Assembly (NCBI RefSeq): GCF_000215105.1
Contig: NC_015588.1
Location: 2,790,001-2,854,000 of the forward strand
From: Isoptericola variabilis 225
GTDB taxonomy: Bacteria > Actinomycetota > Actinomycetes > Actinomycetales > Cellulomonadaceae
DNA length: 64,000 nucleotides
Direction: 5' to 3'
Positions 17,474 to 27,443 of this stretch are shown here, piece by piece. A program made the translations under genes and the position numbers. The notes beneath the pieces are model-generated. The model did not search any database and was not told the origin of the DNA. It saw only the letters and a list, made by a program, of their open reading frames with translations. Each line of letters begins with the position of its first letter. The first letter of the stretch is position 1.

Positions 17474-17764
17474 TTACGCGGCCTTGCTCTCGAGCGCCCG
17501 GGCGAGGTCGCGGTCGACCTGGCCGAAGTTCTCGACGATCTGGTTGATGATGTCGGCCAGCGTCGTGACGTCGGCGAGCATCTCCTCGCGCTTGATGCGC
17601 CACTTGTCGGCGAAGTCGTTGACGCGGTCGCGCAGCTCGTCGTCCCCCGTGGCCTCAGCGGCGTCGGCCGCGTTGGCGTCGGCGTCCTGCAGCTCGTCGC
17701 GGATGGCCGCGAGGTCCTCCGCGAGCGCCTTCAGGTCGTCCATGTTCAGCACCAGGTCCGCCAT
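17474..17764 (-). CDS. WXG100-like small helical protein
   Basis: A 96-residue protein from ATG 17764, the ESX/WXG100 length. It is almost entirely helical with a central turn. A tryptophan sits at mid-length in FADKWRIKREE, although a true WXG triplet is absent. The helix 1 pattern LVLNMDDLKALAEDLAAIRDELQ and the C-terminal NQIVENFGQVDRDLARALESK suit a helical hairpin that pairs with the next product. It is first in the five-gene cassette and is probably co-secreted or a chaperone for the protein at 16055-17464. Confidence 0.65.
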   Translation of the reverse strand: MADLVLNMDDLKALAEDLAAIRDELQDADANAADAAEATGDDELRDRVNDFADKWRIKREEMLADVTTLADIINQIVENFGQVDRDLARALESKAA

Positions 17765-17858
17765 GCCCCCACCCCCTGGTCGTCCGGCGTTCGGTCCGCG
17801 GAAACCGTACCCAGTCGGGCCAGGATCGACCATGGGGAGAAGTCCCCATGCGGCGAGG

Positions 17859-19217
<1,359 letters not shown>

Positions 19218-19268
19218 TCAGTCTCACGTCTCGCCGCGTCGCGGTCCAGTCGGCCCACCGCGCGCGGC

Positions 19269-19865
19269 TCAGTCCTCGCCGCGCACCTTCCGCAGCTCGC
19301 GGCCGCGCCGCCGGTACGACGCCCACAGCACGAGCACGGCGACGGTGAGCAGGGCGCCGATCGCCGCGCCCCACGCGGTGGCGCCGCGGAACGCGGGCGC
19401 GTCGACGTCCATGATGCGCTGGCCGGCGTGCGCGGCGGCGTTGGTCCCGAGCACGACCGACAGCGTGAGCAGGTTGGGCAGCGCGAGGACGAGGGCGGCG
19501 ACGACGAGCGCACCGCGCGTGCGCCACGTGTGCCCCGGCCGGAGTGCCGGCCATGCCACGGCCATGGGCAGCGCGGTGAAGACGAGCCCGATCGCGACGC
19601 CCCACCAGACCCCGAGCGAGAACGTGCCGTCCACGAGCCGCCCGACCTGCTGCGCCCACCACCGGGGCACGAACGCCGCGAGGCCGAGCGCGACGAGCAC
19701 CGCGACCACGGCGACGACGAGCCACACGAGGGCGCGGCGGCCGACCTCGCGCCAGTCGACCGAGCGCAGGCCCCTGCGGTCCTGCGCCCGGTCGGGCGTG
19801 GCGCGGCCCGTGCCGTCGGGCGCACCGGGGTCGGGTCGCGGGTCACCGTGCTGCTCGGCGCTCAT
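19269..19865 (-). CDS. Hypothetical four-helix membrane protein
   Basis: A 198-residue protein from ATG 19865. A charged, Pro/Gly-rich cytoplasmic head (about 45 residues) is followed by four hydrophobic segments: residues 45-68 ([23 protein letters not shown]), 85-108, 118-140 ([20 protein letters not shown]) and 165-185, ending in a basic tail [14 protein letters not shown]. No family recognised. It lies 55 bp upstream of thyA on the same strand, so it may be the first gene of that transcript. Confidence 0.7.
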   Translation of the reverse strand: MSAEQHGDPRPDPGAPDGTGRATPDRAQDRRGLRSVDWREVGRRALVWLVVAVVAVLVALGLAAFVPRWWAQQVGRLVDGTFSLGVWWGVAIGLVFTALPMAVAWPALRPGHTWRTRGALVVAALVLALPNLLTLSVVLGTNAAAHAGQRIMDVDAPAFRGATAWGAAIGALLTVAVLVLWASYRRRGRELRKVRGED

Positions 19866-19924
19866 GCTGCCGATCGTGGCAGCGATCGGCCCGTGTCGCA
19901 GGTGGAGGCGCCGCCGGGCCCGAC

Positions 19925-21085
19925 TCAGGCCGCGAGCGCCTGCAGCGCCGTGGTGCCGCCGTCGTCGGGCTCGCCGACCTGCAGGAGCGAGCGGTACACC
20001 CGCTCGTACCCGGCGGCCATGACCGACAGGTCGAACTTCTCGAGCGCGTGGGCGCGGCAGGCGTAGGGGTCGATCTCGCCGGCGCGCTCGACGGCCGCGA
20101 CGAAGTCGTCCATGGTCTCGACGACGAAGCCCGTCTCGCCGTCGGCCACGACCTCCGGGACACTGCCGCGCCGCATGGCGACCACCGGCGTGCCGCAGGC
20201 CATGGCCTCGGCCATGACCATGCCGAACGGCTCCTCCCACTGGATCGGGAAGGCGAGGCACGCGGCCGACGCGAACAGCTCGCGCTTGATCACGGCGTCG
20301 GCCTCGCCGACGTACTGTGCGTCGTCGCCGAGCAGCGGCCTGACGACGGCGTCGAAGTACTCGCGCTCGGAGCGCTCGTTGAGCTTGCCCGCGAGCAGGA
20401 TGGGCCGGCCGGTGCGGCGCGCGGCCTCGATGGCGAGGTCGGGCGCCTTGTCGGGGCTGAACCGCCCGATCCACAGGACGTAGTCGTCCTTGTCGGGCTC
20501 GAACGGGAACGAGGTGACGTCGATGCCGTTGTGGACGGTGCCGCACCAGGCGATGCGCGGGTTGAGCCGGCGCTGCGCGTCGGAGATCGCGACGACGGAC
20601 ACGCTGCGGCCGAGCAGCTCGTGGTACCGCCCGCACTCCCCCGTGACCGGCCCGTGCATGGTCACGACGGTCGGGGCGGCGCGGCCGCCCGCGAGCAGCG
20701 GCCCGGCGAGCGTGTTGTCGTGCACGACGTCGACACCCGCGTCGGCGAGGACCTGCTGCGCGTACGCGGCCGTCATCGCCTCGGGCAGGGGCTCGCCGAG
20801 CCGCTCGGTCGGCGGGACGTCGTAGACGGCGTGGAACTCCTGCGCGAGGGTGCCGTTGACGCCGGCGCCGACGAGCACGACCTCGTGGCCGCGCTCGACG
20901 AGCTTGTCGACGAGCCCCGCGACGACGGCCTCGGTGCCGCCGTAGCCCGAGGGCGGCAGCGAGAACCACGGCGGCGCGACCATGCCGATGCGCAGCGGCG
21001 CGTCGGTCCTCGGGGCGCCGAGGTCGGCCCCGACGTCGGGCAGCGCGCTGAGGGCGGCAGCAGAGGACGAACGGGTGAACGACAT
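19925..21085 (-). CDS. Glycosyltransferase family 4 (GT-B fold)
   Basis: A 386-residue protein. ATG 21085 is chosen because GGGAGG sits 4 bases before it; four codons further upstream an alternative lacks a site. The N-domain starts LRIGMVAPPWFSLPPSGYGGTEAVVAGL (acceptor side). The C-domain shows VLWIGRFSPDKAPDLAIEAA, GKLNERSEREYFD and the nucleotide-sugar motif EEPFGMVMAEAMACGTPVVAM (the E-x7-E pattern of GT4 retaining enzymes). Substrates could be phosphoinositol, trehalose-type or cell-wall glycans; the sequence does not decide. It is divergent from the osmC-like gene. Confidence 0.88.
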   Translation of the reverse strand: MSFTRSSSAAALSALPDVGADLGAPRTDAPLRIGMVAPPWFSLPPSGYGGTEAVVAGLVDKLVERGHEVVLVGAGVNGTLAQEFHAVYDVPPTERLGEPLPEAMTAAYAQQVLADAGVDVVHDNTLAGPLLAGGRAAPTVVTMHGPVTGECGRYHELLGRSVSVVAISDAQRRLNPRIAWCGTVHNGIDVTSFPFEPDKDDYVLWIGRFSPDKAPDLAIEAARRTGRPILLAGKLNERSEREYFDAVVRPLLGDDAQYVGEADAVIKRELFASAACLAFPIQWEEPFGMVMAEAMACGTPVVAMRRGSVPEVVADGETGFVVETMDDFVAAVERAGEIDPYACRAHALEKFDLSVMAAGYERVYRSLLQVGEPDDGGTTALQALAA

Positions 21086-21169
21086 GAAACCTCCCAACGA
21101 GCGGTGCGGGCCCGCCGCGGCAGGCGCTGCCGGCGGCGAGCCACCGGTGGCGAGCCTTCACCTTCTCTC

Positions 21170-21216
21170 TTAGCACCGACCCGCCGCGATTGGCAATCGG
21201 AGGGTGAGAGTGCTAA
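21170..21216. promoter_or_regulatory. Widely spaced TTAGCAC / GTGCTAA half-sites in a divergent promoter
   Basis: TTAGCAC (21170-21176) and GAGTGCTAA (21208-21216) are CIRCE-like half-sites in the spacer between the glycosyltransferase and OsmC genes. The spacing is 33 bases instead of the 9 required by HrcA, so a canonical CIRCE element is excluded. The site may still bind another regulator, or may be chance. Confidence 0.25.
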
Positions 21217-21284
21217 CTCGCGGGACTGCGGACGCGTGCCGGAACGTTCGGGTGAAGAACAGCGACCTCTGGGAGGATCAGCCC

Positions 21285-21914
21285 ATGACGGACCAGACGA
21301 CCTCGACGTCCACCACGCCGGGCACCGAGCCCGGCGCCACGCCGGCCACGCAGCCCGGCCCCGTGCCGACCGCCGAGCCCGGCCCGGCCCCCACGTCCGC
21401 CGGGGACCTGCCGGTGACGCCGTCGCCCACCGACCCCCTGTGGGTCGAGCGCACGGGCACGCGCACCTACCGCGGCTTCACGGCCCGCGGCGCGACGGTC
21501 GAGATCGGGCCCGCGAGCGCCGGCGCCGTCTTCACGCCCGGCGAGCTGCTCAAGATCGCGCTCGCCGCGTGCGCGGGCATGAGCAGCGACACCAAGTTCT
21601 CGCGCGTGCTGGGCGACGACTACAAGGTCACGATCCGCGTCGAGGACCCGAAGGACATGGCGGAGGACCGCTACCCCGTCCTGACCGAGCGGTTCGAGAT
21701 CGACCTGTCGTCGCTCGACGACGCGACGCGCGAGAAGACGCTGCTGCTCGCGCAGCGTTCGATCGACCGAGTGTGCACGGTCGGCCGTACGCTCAAGGCG
21801 GGCGCCGACGTCCCGCCCGCGGTCTTCGGGCCGCCCCGCGCGGACGACGACGCCCCGCACCCGGTGGAGCAGCCCGCCGGCGACCGTGACCCCGACCCCG
21901 GGAGCACCTCATGA
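21285..21914 (+). CDS. OsmC/Ohr-family peroxide-stress protein
   Basis: A 209-residue protein from ATG 21285 (GGGAGG upstream). An unusual 45-residue leader rich in Thr, Pro and Gly precedes the OsmC core: FTPGELLKIALAACAGMSSDTKF holds the first catalytic cysteine, and LLLAQRSIDRVCTVGRTLKAG the second. Such pairs reduce organic hydroperoxides with dithiols. The TP-rich leader and acidic tail are additions to the usual 140-residue protein; the leader shows no hydrophobic signal. The gene overlaps the next by 4 bp. Confidence 0.85.
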   Translation: MTDQTTSTSTTPGTEPGATPATQPGPVPTAEPGPAPTSAGDLPVTPSPTDPLWVERTGTRTYRGFTARGATVEIGPASAGAVFTPGELLKIALAACAGMSSDTKFSRVLGDDYKVTIRVEDPKDMAEDRYPVLTERFEIDLSSLDDATREKTLLLAQRSIDRVCTVGRTLKAGADVPPAVFGPPRADDDAPHPVEQPAGDRDPDPGSTS

Positions 21915-22654
21915 ACGAACGCGAGCCGGGCACCGCCGAGCGGGACGTCGTCGTGCGGACCGTCTCGGACGAGGCCGAGGGCTGGGCGCGCTACCGGCCC
22001 ACGCCCGTGCTCGACGCGCTGCTCGACAAGGCCGTGACGATCCCGTCCGCGGCGATCCACCGGCACGTGGACAGGCTGCGCCGGCGCAACCCCGAGGCGA
22101 CCCCCGCGGAGATCGTCCGCATCCTCGAGAAGGAGTACCTCACGGTCGTCGCGGCGGCGGGCGGCGCGGTCGGCGCCGCCGCGGCCGTCCCGGCCGTGGG
22201 CACGACGGCGGCCGCCGCGCTGACGACGGGCGACATCGCGACGTTCTTCGCGACGTCGGCGGCGTTCGCGCTCGCCGTCGCGGACGTGCACGGCATCGCG
22301 GTCGACGACGTCCCGCGGCGCCGGGCGCTGCTGCTCGCGACCGTGCTCGGCGACAAGGGCGCCAAGGACGTCGAGACGGCGATCGGCGGCTCGGGCGTCG
22401 CGTGGGGCAAGGTGCTGCTCACGTCGATGCCGCAGACCACGCTCAAGCGGGTCAACAAGACGCTCGCCCACCGGTTCCTGCGCCGGCAGATCGCCAAGCA
22501 GGGCTCGCTCGCGCTCGGGCGCCTGGCGCCGTTCGGCGTGGGGGCGGTGGTGGGCGTGGCCGGCGGGCGCGCGCTGGGGCACGGCGTCGTCGCGCAGTCG
22601 CGCAAGGCCTTCGGCCCGCCGCCCGACCACTTCCCGCGCGTCGTCGAGCAGTGA
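21911..22654 (+). CDS. Membrane protein of unknown function (EcsC-like pattern)
   Basis: A 247-residue protein starting in the ATGA overlap with the OsmC gene. Features include RRRNPEATPAEIVRILEKEYLTVVAAAGGAVGAAAAVPAVG (a helix followed by an Ala/Gly-rich membrane segment near residues 75-105), FFATSAAFALAVADVHGI, and GRLAPFGVGAVVGVAGGRALGHGVV near the end. It resembles actinobacterial proteins loosely assigned to EcsC; no catalytic motif is evident. Translational coupling implies a link with the peroxidase upstream. Confidence 0.65.
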   Translation: MNEREPGTAERDVVVRTVSDEAEGWARYRPTPVLDALLDKAVTIPSAAIHRHVDRLRRRNPEATPAEIVRILEKEYLTVVAAAGGAVGAAAAVPAVGTTAAAALTTGDIATFFATSAAFALAVADVHGIAVDDVPRRRALLLATVLGDKGAKDVETAIGGSGVAWGKVLLTSMPQTTLKRVNKTLAHRFLRRQIAKQGSLALGRLAPFGVGAVVGVAGGRALGHGVVAQSRKAFGPPPDHFPRVVEQ

Positions 22655-22682
22655 CCGTCGTCCTCACCCGGCCGGTGGCCTG

Positions 22683-23159
22683 ATGCGCGTCGAGTCGGCA
22701 CGGCTCGTGCCGGTCGAGGCGTCGGTGGCCTACGCGTGGGTCGCCGACCCGCGCACGCACCCGCGGTGGATCCCGCTGACGCGGTTCGACGGCGGCATGC
22801 GGTCGGGCCCCGAGGTCGGCGACGAGTTCACGATGGTCAGCGGGCCGCGCGTCCGCCGGGGCGCGCGCGGGCTGGCCGACCGGATGGTCGTCGAGGAGCT
22901 CACCCGCCCGTCGACGGCGGCCGGGCGCGTGGGCCGCACCCGGCTGCGCAAGCTCGGGCCGGTGCTGCTCGGGGACGCCGGCTTCGACGTCGTGCCCGTC
23001 GACGCCGGCCGCTGCCGGGTCGTGTGGTGGGAGGAGGCGTACCTCGCCGGGCCGGTCCCGCGCGCGGTGACCGACCCCGCCGTCGGGCTGTTCCTGCGCG
23101 CGCTCATGGGCGTCTCGCTGGCCAGGCTGAACCGGCGCCTCGCCCGCGGCGCCCGGTAG
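22683..23159 (+). CDS. SRPBCC/polyketide-cyclase-like lipid-binding fold protein
   Basis: A 158-residue protein. The opening VESARLVPVEASVAYAWVADPRTHPRWIPLTRFDGG is the usual START/SRPBCC signature (first strand, then helix with D-P-x-x-x-x-W), and FDVVPVDAGRCRVVWWEEAYLAG with a long C-terminal helix completes the helix-grip fold. These proteins bind small hydrophobic ligands. It lies 28 bp after the preceding gene and 10 bp before the aminotransferase; ribosome site is weak. Confidence 0.75.
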   Translation: MRVESARLVPVEASVAYAWVADPRTHPRWIPLTRFDGGMRSGPEVGDEFTMVSGPRVRRGARGLADRMVVEELTRPSTAAGRVGRTRLRKLGPVLLGDAGFDVVPVDAGRCRVVWWEEAYLAGPVPRAVTDPAVGLFLRALMGVSLARLNRRLARGAR

Positions 23160-23169
23160 AGTCCGCGCT

Positions 23170-24483
23170 GTGAGCACCGTGCCGTCGCCTGAGCCCACGC
23201 CCGTCGTCGCGCCGAACGGGGAGCCGGACACCGCGCTCGCCGCGCGCCTGCCCGAGCTGCGCGAGGAGTACGCCGCGCTCCAGGCCCGCGGCCTGAAGCT
23301 CGACCTCACGCGCGGCAAGCCGTCGGCCGAGCAGCTCGACCTCGCCGAGCCGCTGCTGGGCCTGCCCGGCGAGGGCGTGCACACCGACGACTCCGGCACC
23401 GACGTGCGCAACTACGGCGGCCTCGACGGCCTGCCCCAGCTGCGCCGCATCTTCGCCGAGCTGCTCGGCGTCCCGGTCGAGCAGCTGCTCGCGCAGGGCA
23501 ACGCCTCGCTCACGCTCATGTACGACACCGTGGTCCAGGCGCTGCTGTTCGGCGTGCCCGGTGGCGAGCGGCCGTGGTCGCGCGAGGAGCAGGTCACGTT
23601 CGTCTGCCCCGTGCCCGGGTACGACCGGCACTTCGCGATCTGCGAGGAGCTCGGCATCCGCATGGTCACCGTGCCGATGACGCCGGACGGGCCCGACGCC
23701 GAGGCGGTCGCCGCGCTCGTCGCCGACGACCCGACCATCAAGGGCATGTGGGTCGTGCCGACCTACGCCAACCCCGACGGCTCGGTGGTGTCCGAGGCGG
23801 TCGCGCGGCGCCTCGTGTCGATGCCCACCGCGGCCCCGGACTTCCGCATCTTCTGGGACAACGCCTACGCGGTCCACCACCTCACCGAGCACGAGACGAA
23901 GAGCGCGAACGCGATCGACCTCGCCGCCGAAGCCGGCAACCCCGACCGCGTGCTGATGTACGCGTCGACGTCGAAGGTGTCGTTCGCGGGCTCGGGCGTG
24001 GCGTTCGTCGCGTCGTCGCCGGCCAACGTGGCATGGTTCCGCAAGCACCTGGCGATCCGGTCGATCGGCCCGGACAAGGTCAACCAGCTGCGGCACGCGC
24101 TGTTCTTCCGCGACGCCGACGGCGTGCGCGAGCACATGCGCAAGCACCGCGAGATCCTCGCGCCCAAGTTCCGCGCGGTCGTCGAGATCCTCACCGAGCG
24201 GCTCGGCGACGCGTCCGTGGCGACGTGGAACGAGCCCGAGGGCGGCTACTTCGTCTCCGTCGACGTCGTGCCGGGGACGGCGTCGCGCGTCGTCGAGCTG
24301 GCCAAGGCCGCGGGCATCGCGCTCACGCCAGCGGGGGCCACGTTCCCGTACGGCAAGGACCCGCTCGACCGCAACATCCGCCTCGCGCCCTCGATGCCGC
24401 CGCTCGACGAGGTGCGCGTGGCGATGGACGGCGTCGCGACGTGCATCCTGCTCGCCGCCGCCGAGGCCGCGGCGTCCTCCTGA
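23170..24483 (+). CDS. PLP-dependent aminotransferase (PF12897-type)
   Basis: A 437-residue fold-type I transaminase from GTG 23170. It belongs to the MocR-derived group recognised by LDLTRGKPSAEQLDLAEPLL near the N-terminus. Other landmarks are NYGGLDGLPQLRRIFAELLG, CPVPGYDRHFAICEELGIRM, PTYANPDGSVVS, the PLP-binding Asp/Tyr (FWDNAYAVHHL), the Schiff-base lysine (YASTSKVSFAGSG) and the carboxylate-binding Arg (NIRLAPSMPP). It probably acts on aspartate or another amino acid; the substrate is not decidable here. A 73-bp palindrome follows its stop by 6 bp. Confidence 0.9.
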   Translation: MSTVPSPEPTPVVAPNGEPDTALAARLPELREEYAALQARGLKLDLTRGKPSAEQLDLAEPLLGLPGEGVHTDDSGTDVRNYGGLDGLPQLRRIFAELLGVPVEQLLAQGNASLTLMYDTVVQALLFGVPGGERPWSREEQVTFVCPVPGYDRHFAICEELGIRMVTVPMTPDGPDAEAVAALVADDPTIKGMWVVPTYANPDGSVVSEAVARRLVSMPTAAPDFRIFWDNAYAVHHLTEHETKSANAIDLAAEAGNPDRVLMYASTSKVSFAGSGVAFVASSPANVAWFRKHLAIRSIGPDKVNQLRHALFFRDADGVREHMRKHREILAPKFRAVVEILTERLGDASVATWNEPEGGYFVSVDVVPGTASRVVELAKAAGIALTPAGATFPYGKDPLDRNIRLAPSMPPLDEVRVAMDGVATCILLAAAEAAASS

Positions 24484-24489
24484 TGGTGC

Positions 24490-24562
24490 GCTGTGGGCGT
24501 GATTTCTGGCCCGTTATGCCCACTTTGATCGGGTTATCGCGGCCAGAAATCACGCCCACAGC
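24490..24562 (+). repeat. 73-bp palindromic element, copy 2
   Basis: Same ends as copy 1 (GCTGTGGGCGTGATTTCTGG and its complement). The core reads TGCCCACTTTGATCGGGT. It occupies the whole gap between two convergent genes, 6 bp after the aminotransferase stop and 2 bp before the serine hydrolase stop, where it could act as a bidirectional terminator. Confidence 0.9.
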
Positions 24563-24564
24563 GT

Positions 24565-25956
24565 CTAGGCGAAGAACGACTCGCGCTGGCGCTCGTAGTC
24601 CTCGGCGCGCCACGCGGTCATGCCGCCGACGACGATCGCGGCGGGCGTGCCGTCGTCGTCCCGCAGCACGTGGACCGGCTCGCCGACCGGGCCGAAGCCC
24701 GCGTGCGGCTCGGGGCGCAGCACGTCCCCGTCGACGTCGAGCGGCTCGGCGCCCGTGAGGGGGTCCGGCTCGCGCGGGTCGAGCAGCCACAGGCGCCCGC
24801 CGAGGCGCACGACGTCACGGTAGCCCCAGAGGTTCGCGAAGCGCCCGGTCCAACTGTCGAGGTCGAGCTCGTCGCCGTCGCCGTCCCCGTCGGCGGACTC
24901 GCGGGACGCCAGCGCCTTCGCCGCCAGCGCGAAGACGCCCGTCGCGAGCGGGTCGGCGGGGCCGTCGACGGCGTTCGTCAGGACCGAGACGGCGAGGCCG
25001 TCGTCGGGGTCGACCCACGTGCGCGTGATCTGCCCGGGGAACCCGCCCGAGTGCCCGACGACGCGCCGCCCCTCGATCCGGCGCGTCTCGAACCCGAGCC
25101 CGTAGCGCCGGGTGCGGGCGTGCGGGCGGTCGATCACCGACTCGTCGCGGTGCAGCAGACGCCGCGTCTCGGGGCGCAGCAGACCCGAGCCGTCGGTCAG
25201 CGCGCCGGCCCACCGGACGAGGTCGCGCGCGGTCGAGCAGAAGCCCGTCGCCGCGGCGAGCGCCCCGGTGGCGACGGGCGCGACCGGGAGGCGGCGGTCG
25301 TCGTGCGGGCTGCGGCCGCTGTGCCCGGTGACGCAGCGGTCGGCGAGCTCGTCGTCGAGCTCGGGGTGCGTGTCGGCGAGGCCGAGCGGTTCGAGCAGGT
25401 CCGCGCGCACGTGCTCGGCGTACGGCATGCCGGTCACCGCACGGACGACGAGGCCGAGCAGCCCGTAGGTGAGGTTGGAGTACTTGAAGTGCTCGCCGCG
25501 GCCGAAGACCTCGCCGTCGAGCACGGCGGTGAGCAGGCCCGCACGGTCGGGGAACGGCGCGCCGAGCTGCCAGAAGTCGGCGTCGGTCCCGTCGCGCAGG
25601 ACCCCGCCGGTGTGCCCGAGCGCCTCGCGCAGCGTCACGCGACCCGCGGCGGAGCCCTCGAGCTCGGGGACGTACGCGTCGAAGGTGTCGTCGAGGCGCA
25701 GCAGTCCCCGCTCGGCCAGGCGTGCGACCGCGACGGCGGTGAACGTCTTGGAGTGCGAGGCGACGCGGAAGAGGTGGTCGGTGCGCAGCGGCTCGCCGGT
25801 GCCCACGTCGGCGACGCCCCACGCGGCGTCGAGCACGACCTCGCCGCCGACCGCGACGGCGACCTGGACGCCCGGGACGCCGGCGAACCCGGCCTGCGTG
25901 GCGACCCACTGCGCGAGGTAGTCGGCGTTGACGGTCTCGGCGACGGTGCGGGGCAT
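24565..25956 (-). CDS. Serine hydrolase of the class C beta-lactamase/DD-peptidase family
   Basis: A 463-residue protein from ATG 25956. The nucleophile motif SxxK is FRVASHSKTFTAVAVARL (near residue 60), the Tyr motif is FKYSNLTYGLLG, and the third motif is VVGHSGGFPG in place of KTG. A distinct C-terminal domain (about residues 350-463, SWTGRFANLWGYRDVVRLGGRLWLLD) resembles the lipocalin-like tail of many such hydrolases. No signal peptide is evident, so it is probably a cytoplasmic esterase or peptidase rather than a resistance enzyme. Confidence 0.85.
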   Translation of the reverse strand: MPRTVAETVNADYLAQWVATQAGFAGVPGVQVAVAVGGEVVLDAAWGVADVGTGEPLRTDHLFRVASHSKTFTAVAVARLAERGLLRLDDTFDAYVPELEGSAAGRVTLREALGHTGGVLRDGTDADFWQLGAPFPDRAGLLTAVLDGEVFGRGEHFKYSNLTYGLLGLVVRAVTGMPYAEHVRADLLEPLGLADTHPELDDELADRCVTGHSGRSPHDDRRLPVAPVATGALAAATGFCSTARDLVRWAGALTDGSGLLRPETRRLLHRDESVIDRPHARTRRYGLGFETRRIEGRRVVGHSGGFPGQITRTWVDPDDGLAVSVLTNAVDGPADPLATGVFALAAKALASRESADGDGDGDELDLDSWTGRFANLWGYRDVVRLGGRLWLLDPREPDPLTGAEPLDVDGDVLRPEPHAGFGPVGEPVHVLRDDDGTPAAIVVGGMTAWRAEDYERQRESFFA

Positions 25957-26002
25957 GGGCGACACCCTAGCGGCGCCCCGCTTGCCACGAGGCGCGATGG
26001 AC

Positions 26003-26030
26003 TGATTCAATGCAGCAAGCCATTGATTCA
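26003..26030. promoter_or_regulatory. Operator-like AT-rich repeat before the membrane protein-GntR operon
   Basis: TGATTCAATG (26003-26012) and CATTGATTCA (26021-26030) share an inverted TCAATG/CATTGA core and a direct TGATTCA. It lies 12 bases before the TTG start at 26042, overlapping where RNA polymerase or ribosomes load. As the operon encodes a YtrA-type GntR repressor, this is its likely autoregulatory site. Confidence 0.5.
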
Positions 26031-26041
26031 TTGGAGGAACG

Positions 26042-26965
26042 TTGAGCCTCGTCACCGTCGGGACGACCCTCGTCCTGGTCCCCGCCCTGCTCGCGGCCGC
26101 CCTCCTGTGGGCCGCCGGCCGGCGCGACGTGCCCGACTCCCAGACCGCCCGCGCCGCCCGCCGCCACGAGACGCTCATCGCCGTCGCCAGCACCGTCGCG
26201 GCGCTCGCGACCGGGGTCGCGGTCCTCAGTCGGCCGGTCGCCGGCGGCGCGGCATGGCTCCCGGTCGACGGCGCGCCCGGGCTGCTGTGGGCCGTCGGGC
26301 CGTTCGTCGTCGCGCTCGCGTACTGCGCCGTGCGCGCGGCCGGCGAGCTCACGTGGCCCCGGCCGCGCGGCTCCGTGCGCTCGGCGCCGCTGACCCGGCG
26401 CACCGTGCGCGACCTCGGCGGCCGCCGTCTGCGCTGGCTCCTCGTCACCGCGGGTCTCCTCGCGCTCGCCCTGGTCGTGACCGGCATGACAGCCGCGCCC
26501 GACGGCCGCTCGGTCCCCCACCCGGTCTACGTCACGGCCGACGGCGGCGTCCTGCGCGGCGCGAGCGGGCCGTACCCCGGCTGGCCCTACGCCGTGCCGC
26601 TGCTCGTGGGCCTGGTGCTGAGCCTGCTCGCGGCGCTCGCCACGCTGCGCGTCGTGGCCCGCCGCGCGCCGCTCGAGGACGTGCCGCGCGAGCACGACGA
26701 CGCGGTGCGGCGCACGTCGGCGGCGCGCGTCGTGGCGGGCGTCCAGCTCTGCGTCGGCGCGACGACCGCGCTCGTGCTCCTGCTCAGCGGGGCCGCGATC
26801 GCGAACGCGGGCGGACCGGTGTCCGGGTTCGGCGAGACCTTCCGCACGCCGCAGCTCGTCGCGGTCGCCGGAGGGCTCGCCGTGGTGGGGATCGCCGTCG
26901 GGCTCGCGTCGGTCGTCGCGGTGGTGACCGCCGTCGGGCACCGCCCGCCGGAGCGCCGGCCATGA
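26042..26965 (+). CDS. Multi-pass membrane protein, GntR-coupled
   Basis: A 307-residue protein starting at TTG 26042, chosen for the strong GGAGG four bases upstream. About seven hydrophobic segments are visible (VTVGTTLVLVPALLAAALLWAAG; LIAVASTVAALATGVAVL; LLWAVGPFVVALAYCAVR; LLVTAGLLALALVVTGMT; VPLLVGLVLSLLAALATL; GVQLCVGATTALVLLLSGAA; AVVGIAVGLASVVAVVTAVG). No enzyme motif. Overlap of 4 bp with a GntR gene suggests it belongs to a drug- or envelope-stress unit such as YtrA-type loci. Confidence 0.75.
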   Translation: MSLVTVGTTLVLVPALLAAALLWAAGRRDVPDSQTARAARRHETLIAVASTVAALATGVAVLSRPVAGGAAWLPVDGAPGLLWAVGPFVVALAYCAVRAAGELTWPRPRGSVRSAPLTRRTVRDLGGRRLRWLLVTAGLLALALVVTGMTAAPDGRSVPHPVYVTADGGVLRGASGPYPGWPYAVPLLVGLVLSLLAALATLRVVARRAPLEDVPREHDDAVRRTSAARVVAGVQLCVGATTALVLLLSGAAIANAGGPVSGFGETFRTPQLVAVAGGLAVVGIAVGLASVVAVVTAVGHRPPERRP

Positions 26966-27348
26966 GCGACATCACGGTCGACCTCACCTCCCCGACGCCC
27001 GTCTACGAGCAGATCCGCAGCCAGGTCGCCGGGCTCGTCGCCGTGGGCACGCTGTCGCCGGGCGACCGCCTCCCGGCGTCGCGCGCCCTCGCACGCGACC
27101 TCGGGATCGCCGTCGGCACGGTGCAGCGCGCGTACCGCGAGCTCGAGGCGTCCGGGGTCGTGACGTCGCGGCGACGGACCGGCACGGTGGTGGCCGCGGC
27201 GGCCGGCCGCGGCGACGTCGACGGGCGCGCACCCGGGCGGGCGGGCACCGTCGAGGACGCGCGCCGGCTCGTGGCCCGCGCGCGTGAGGCGGGCCTGTCC
27301 GACGAGGCGATCCTCGACGTCGTGCGCGGCGTGCTGCGCGAGCCCTGA
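26962..27348 (+). CDS. GntR-family regulator, YtrA subfamily
   Basis: A 128-residue protein with only the winged helix and a short helical tail, the hallmark of YtrA types. SPTPVYEQIRSQVAGLVAVGTLSPGDRLPASRALARDLGIAVGTVQRAYRELEASGVVTSRRRTGTVV is the DNA-binding domain; the C-terminus ARRLVARAREAGLSDEAILDVVRGVL would dimerise. It overlaps the membrane gene by 4 bp. An ABC exporter follows 95 bp later and may share regulation. Confidence 0.9.
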   Translation: MSDITVDLTSPTPVYEQIRSQVAGLVAVGTLSPGDRLPASRALARDLGIAVGTVQRAYRELEASGVVTSRRRTGTVVAAAAGRGDVDGRAPGRAGTVEDARRLVARAREAGLSDEAILDVVRGVLREP

Positions 27349-27443
27349 GAGTTCACCCACGCTTCTTCTGCCGGCCGATGAATTCGCTGTCGGTGGCGCG
27401 TCGTACGTTCTAGCGTGAGCCGAGGCGTACGAGGAGAACCCTG

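Noticed and set aside
21170..21216. CIRCE (HrcA) operator
   Set aside because: Half-sites match but are 33 bases apart instead of 9, so HrcA binding is unlikely.
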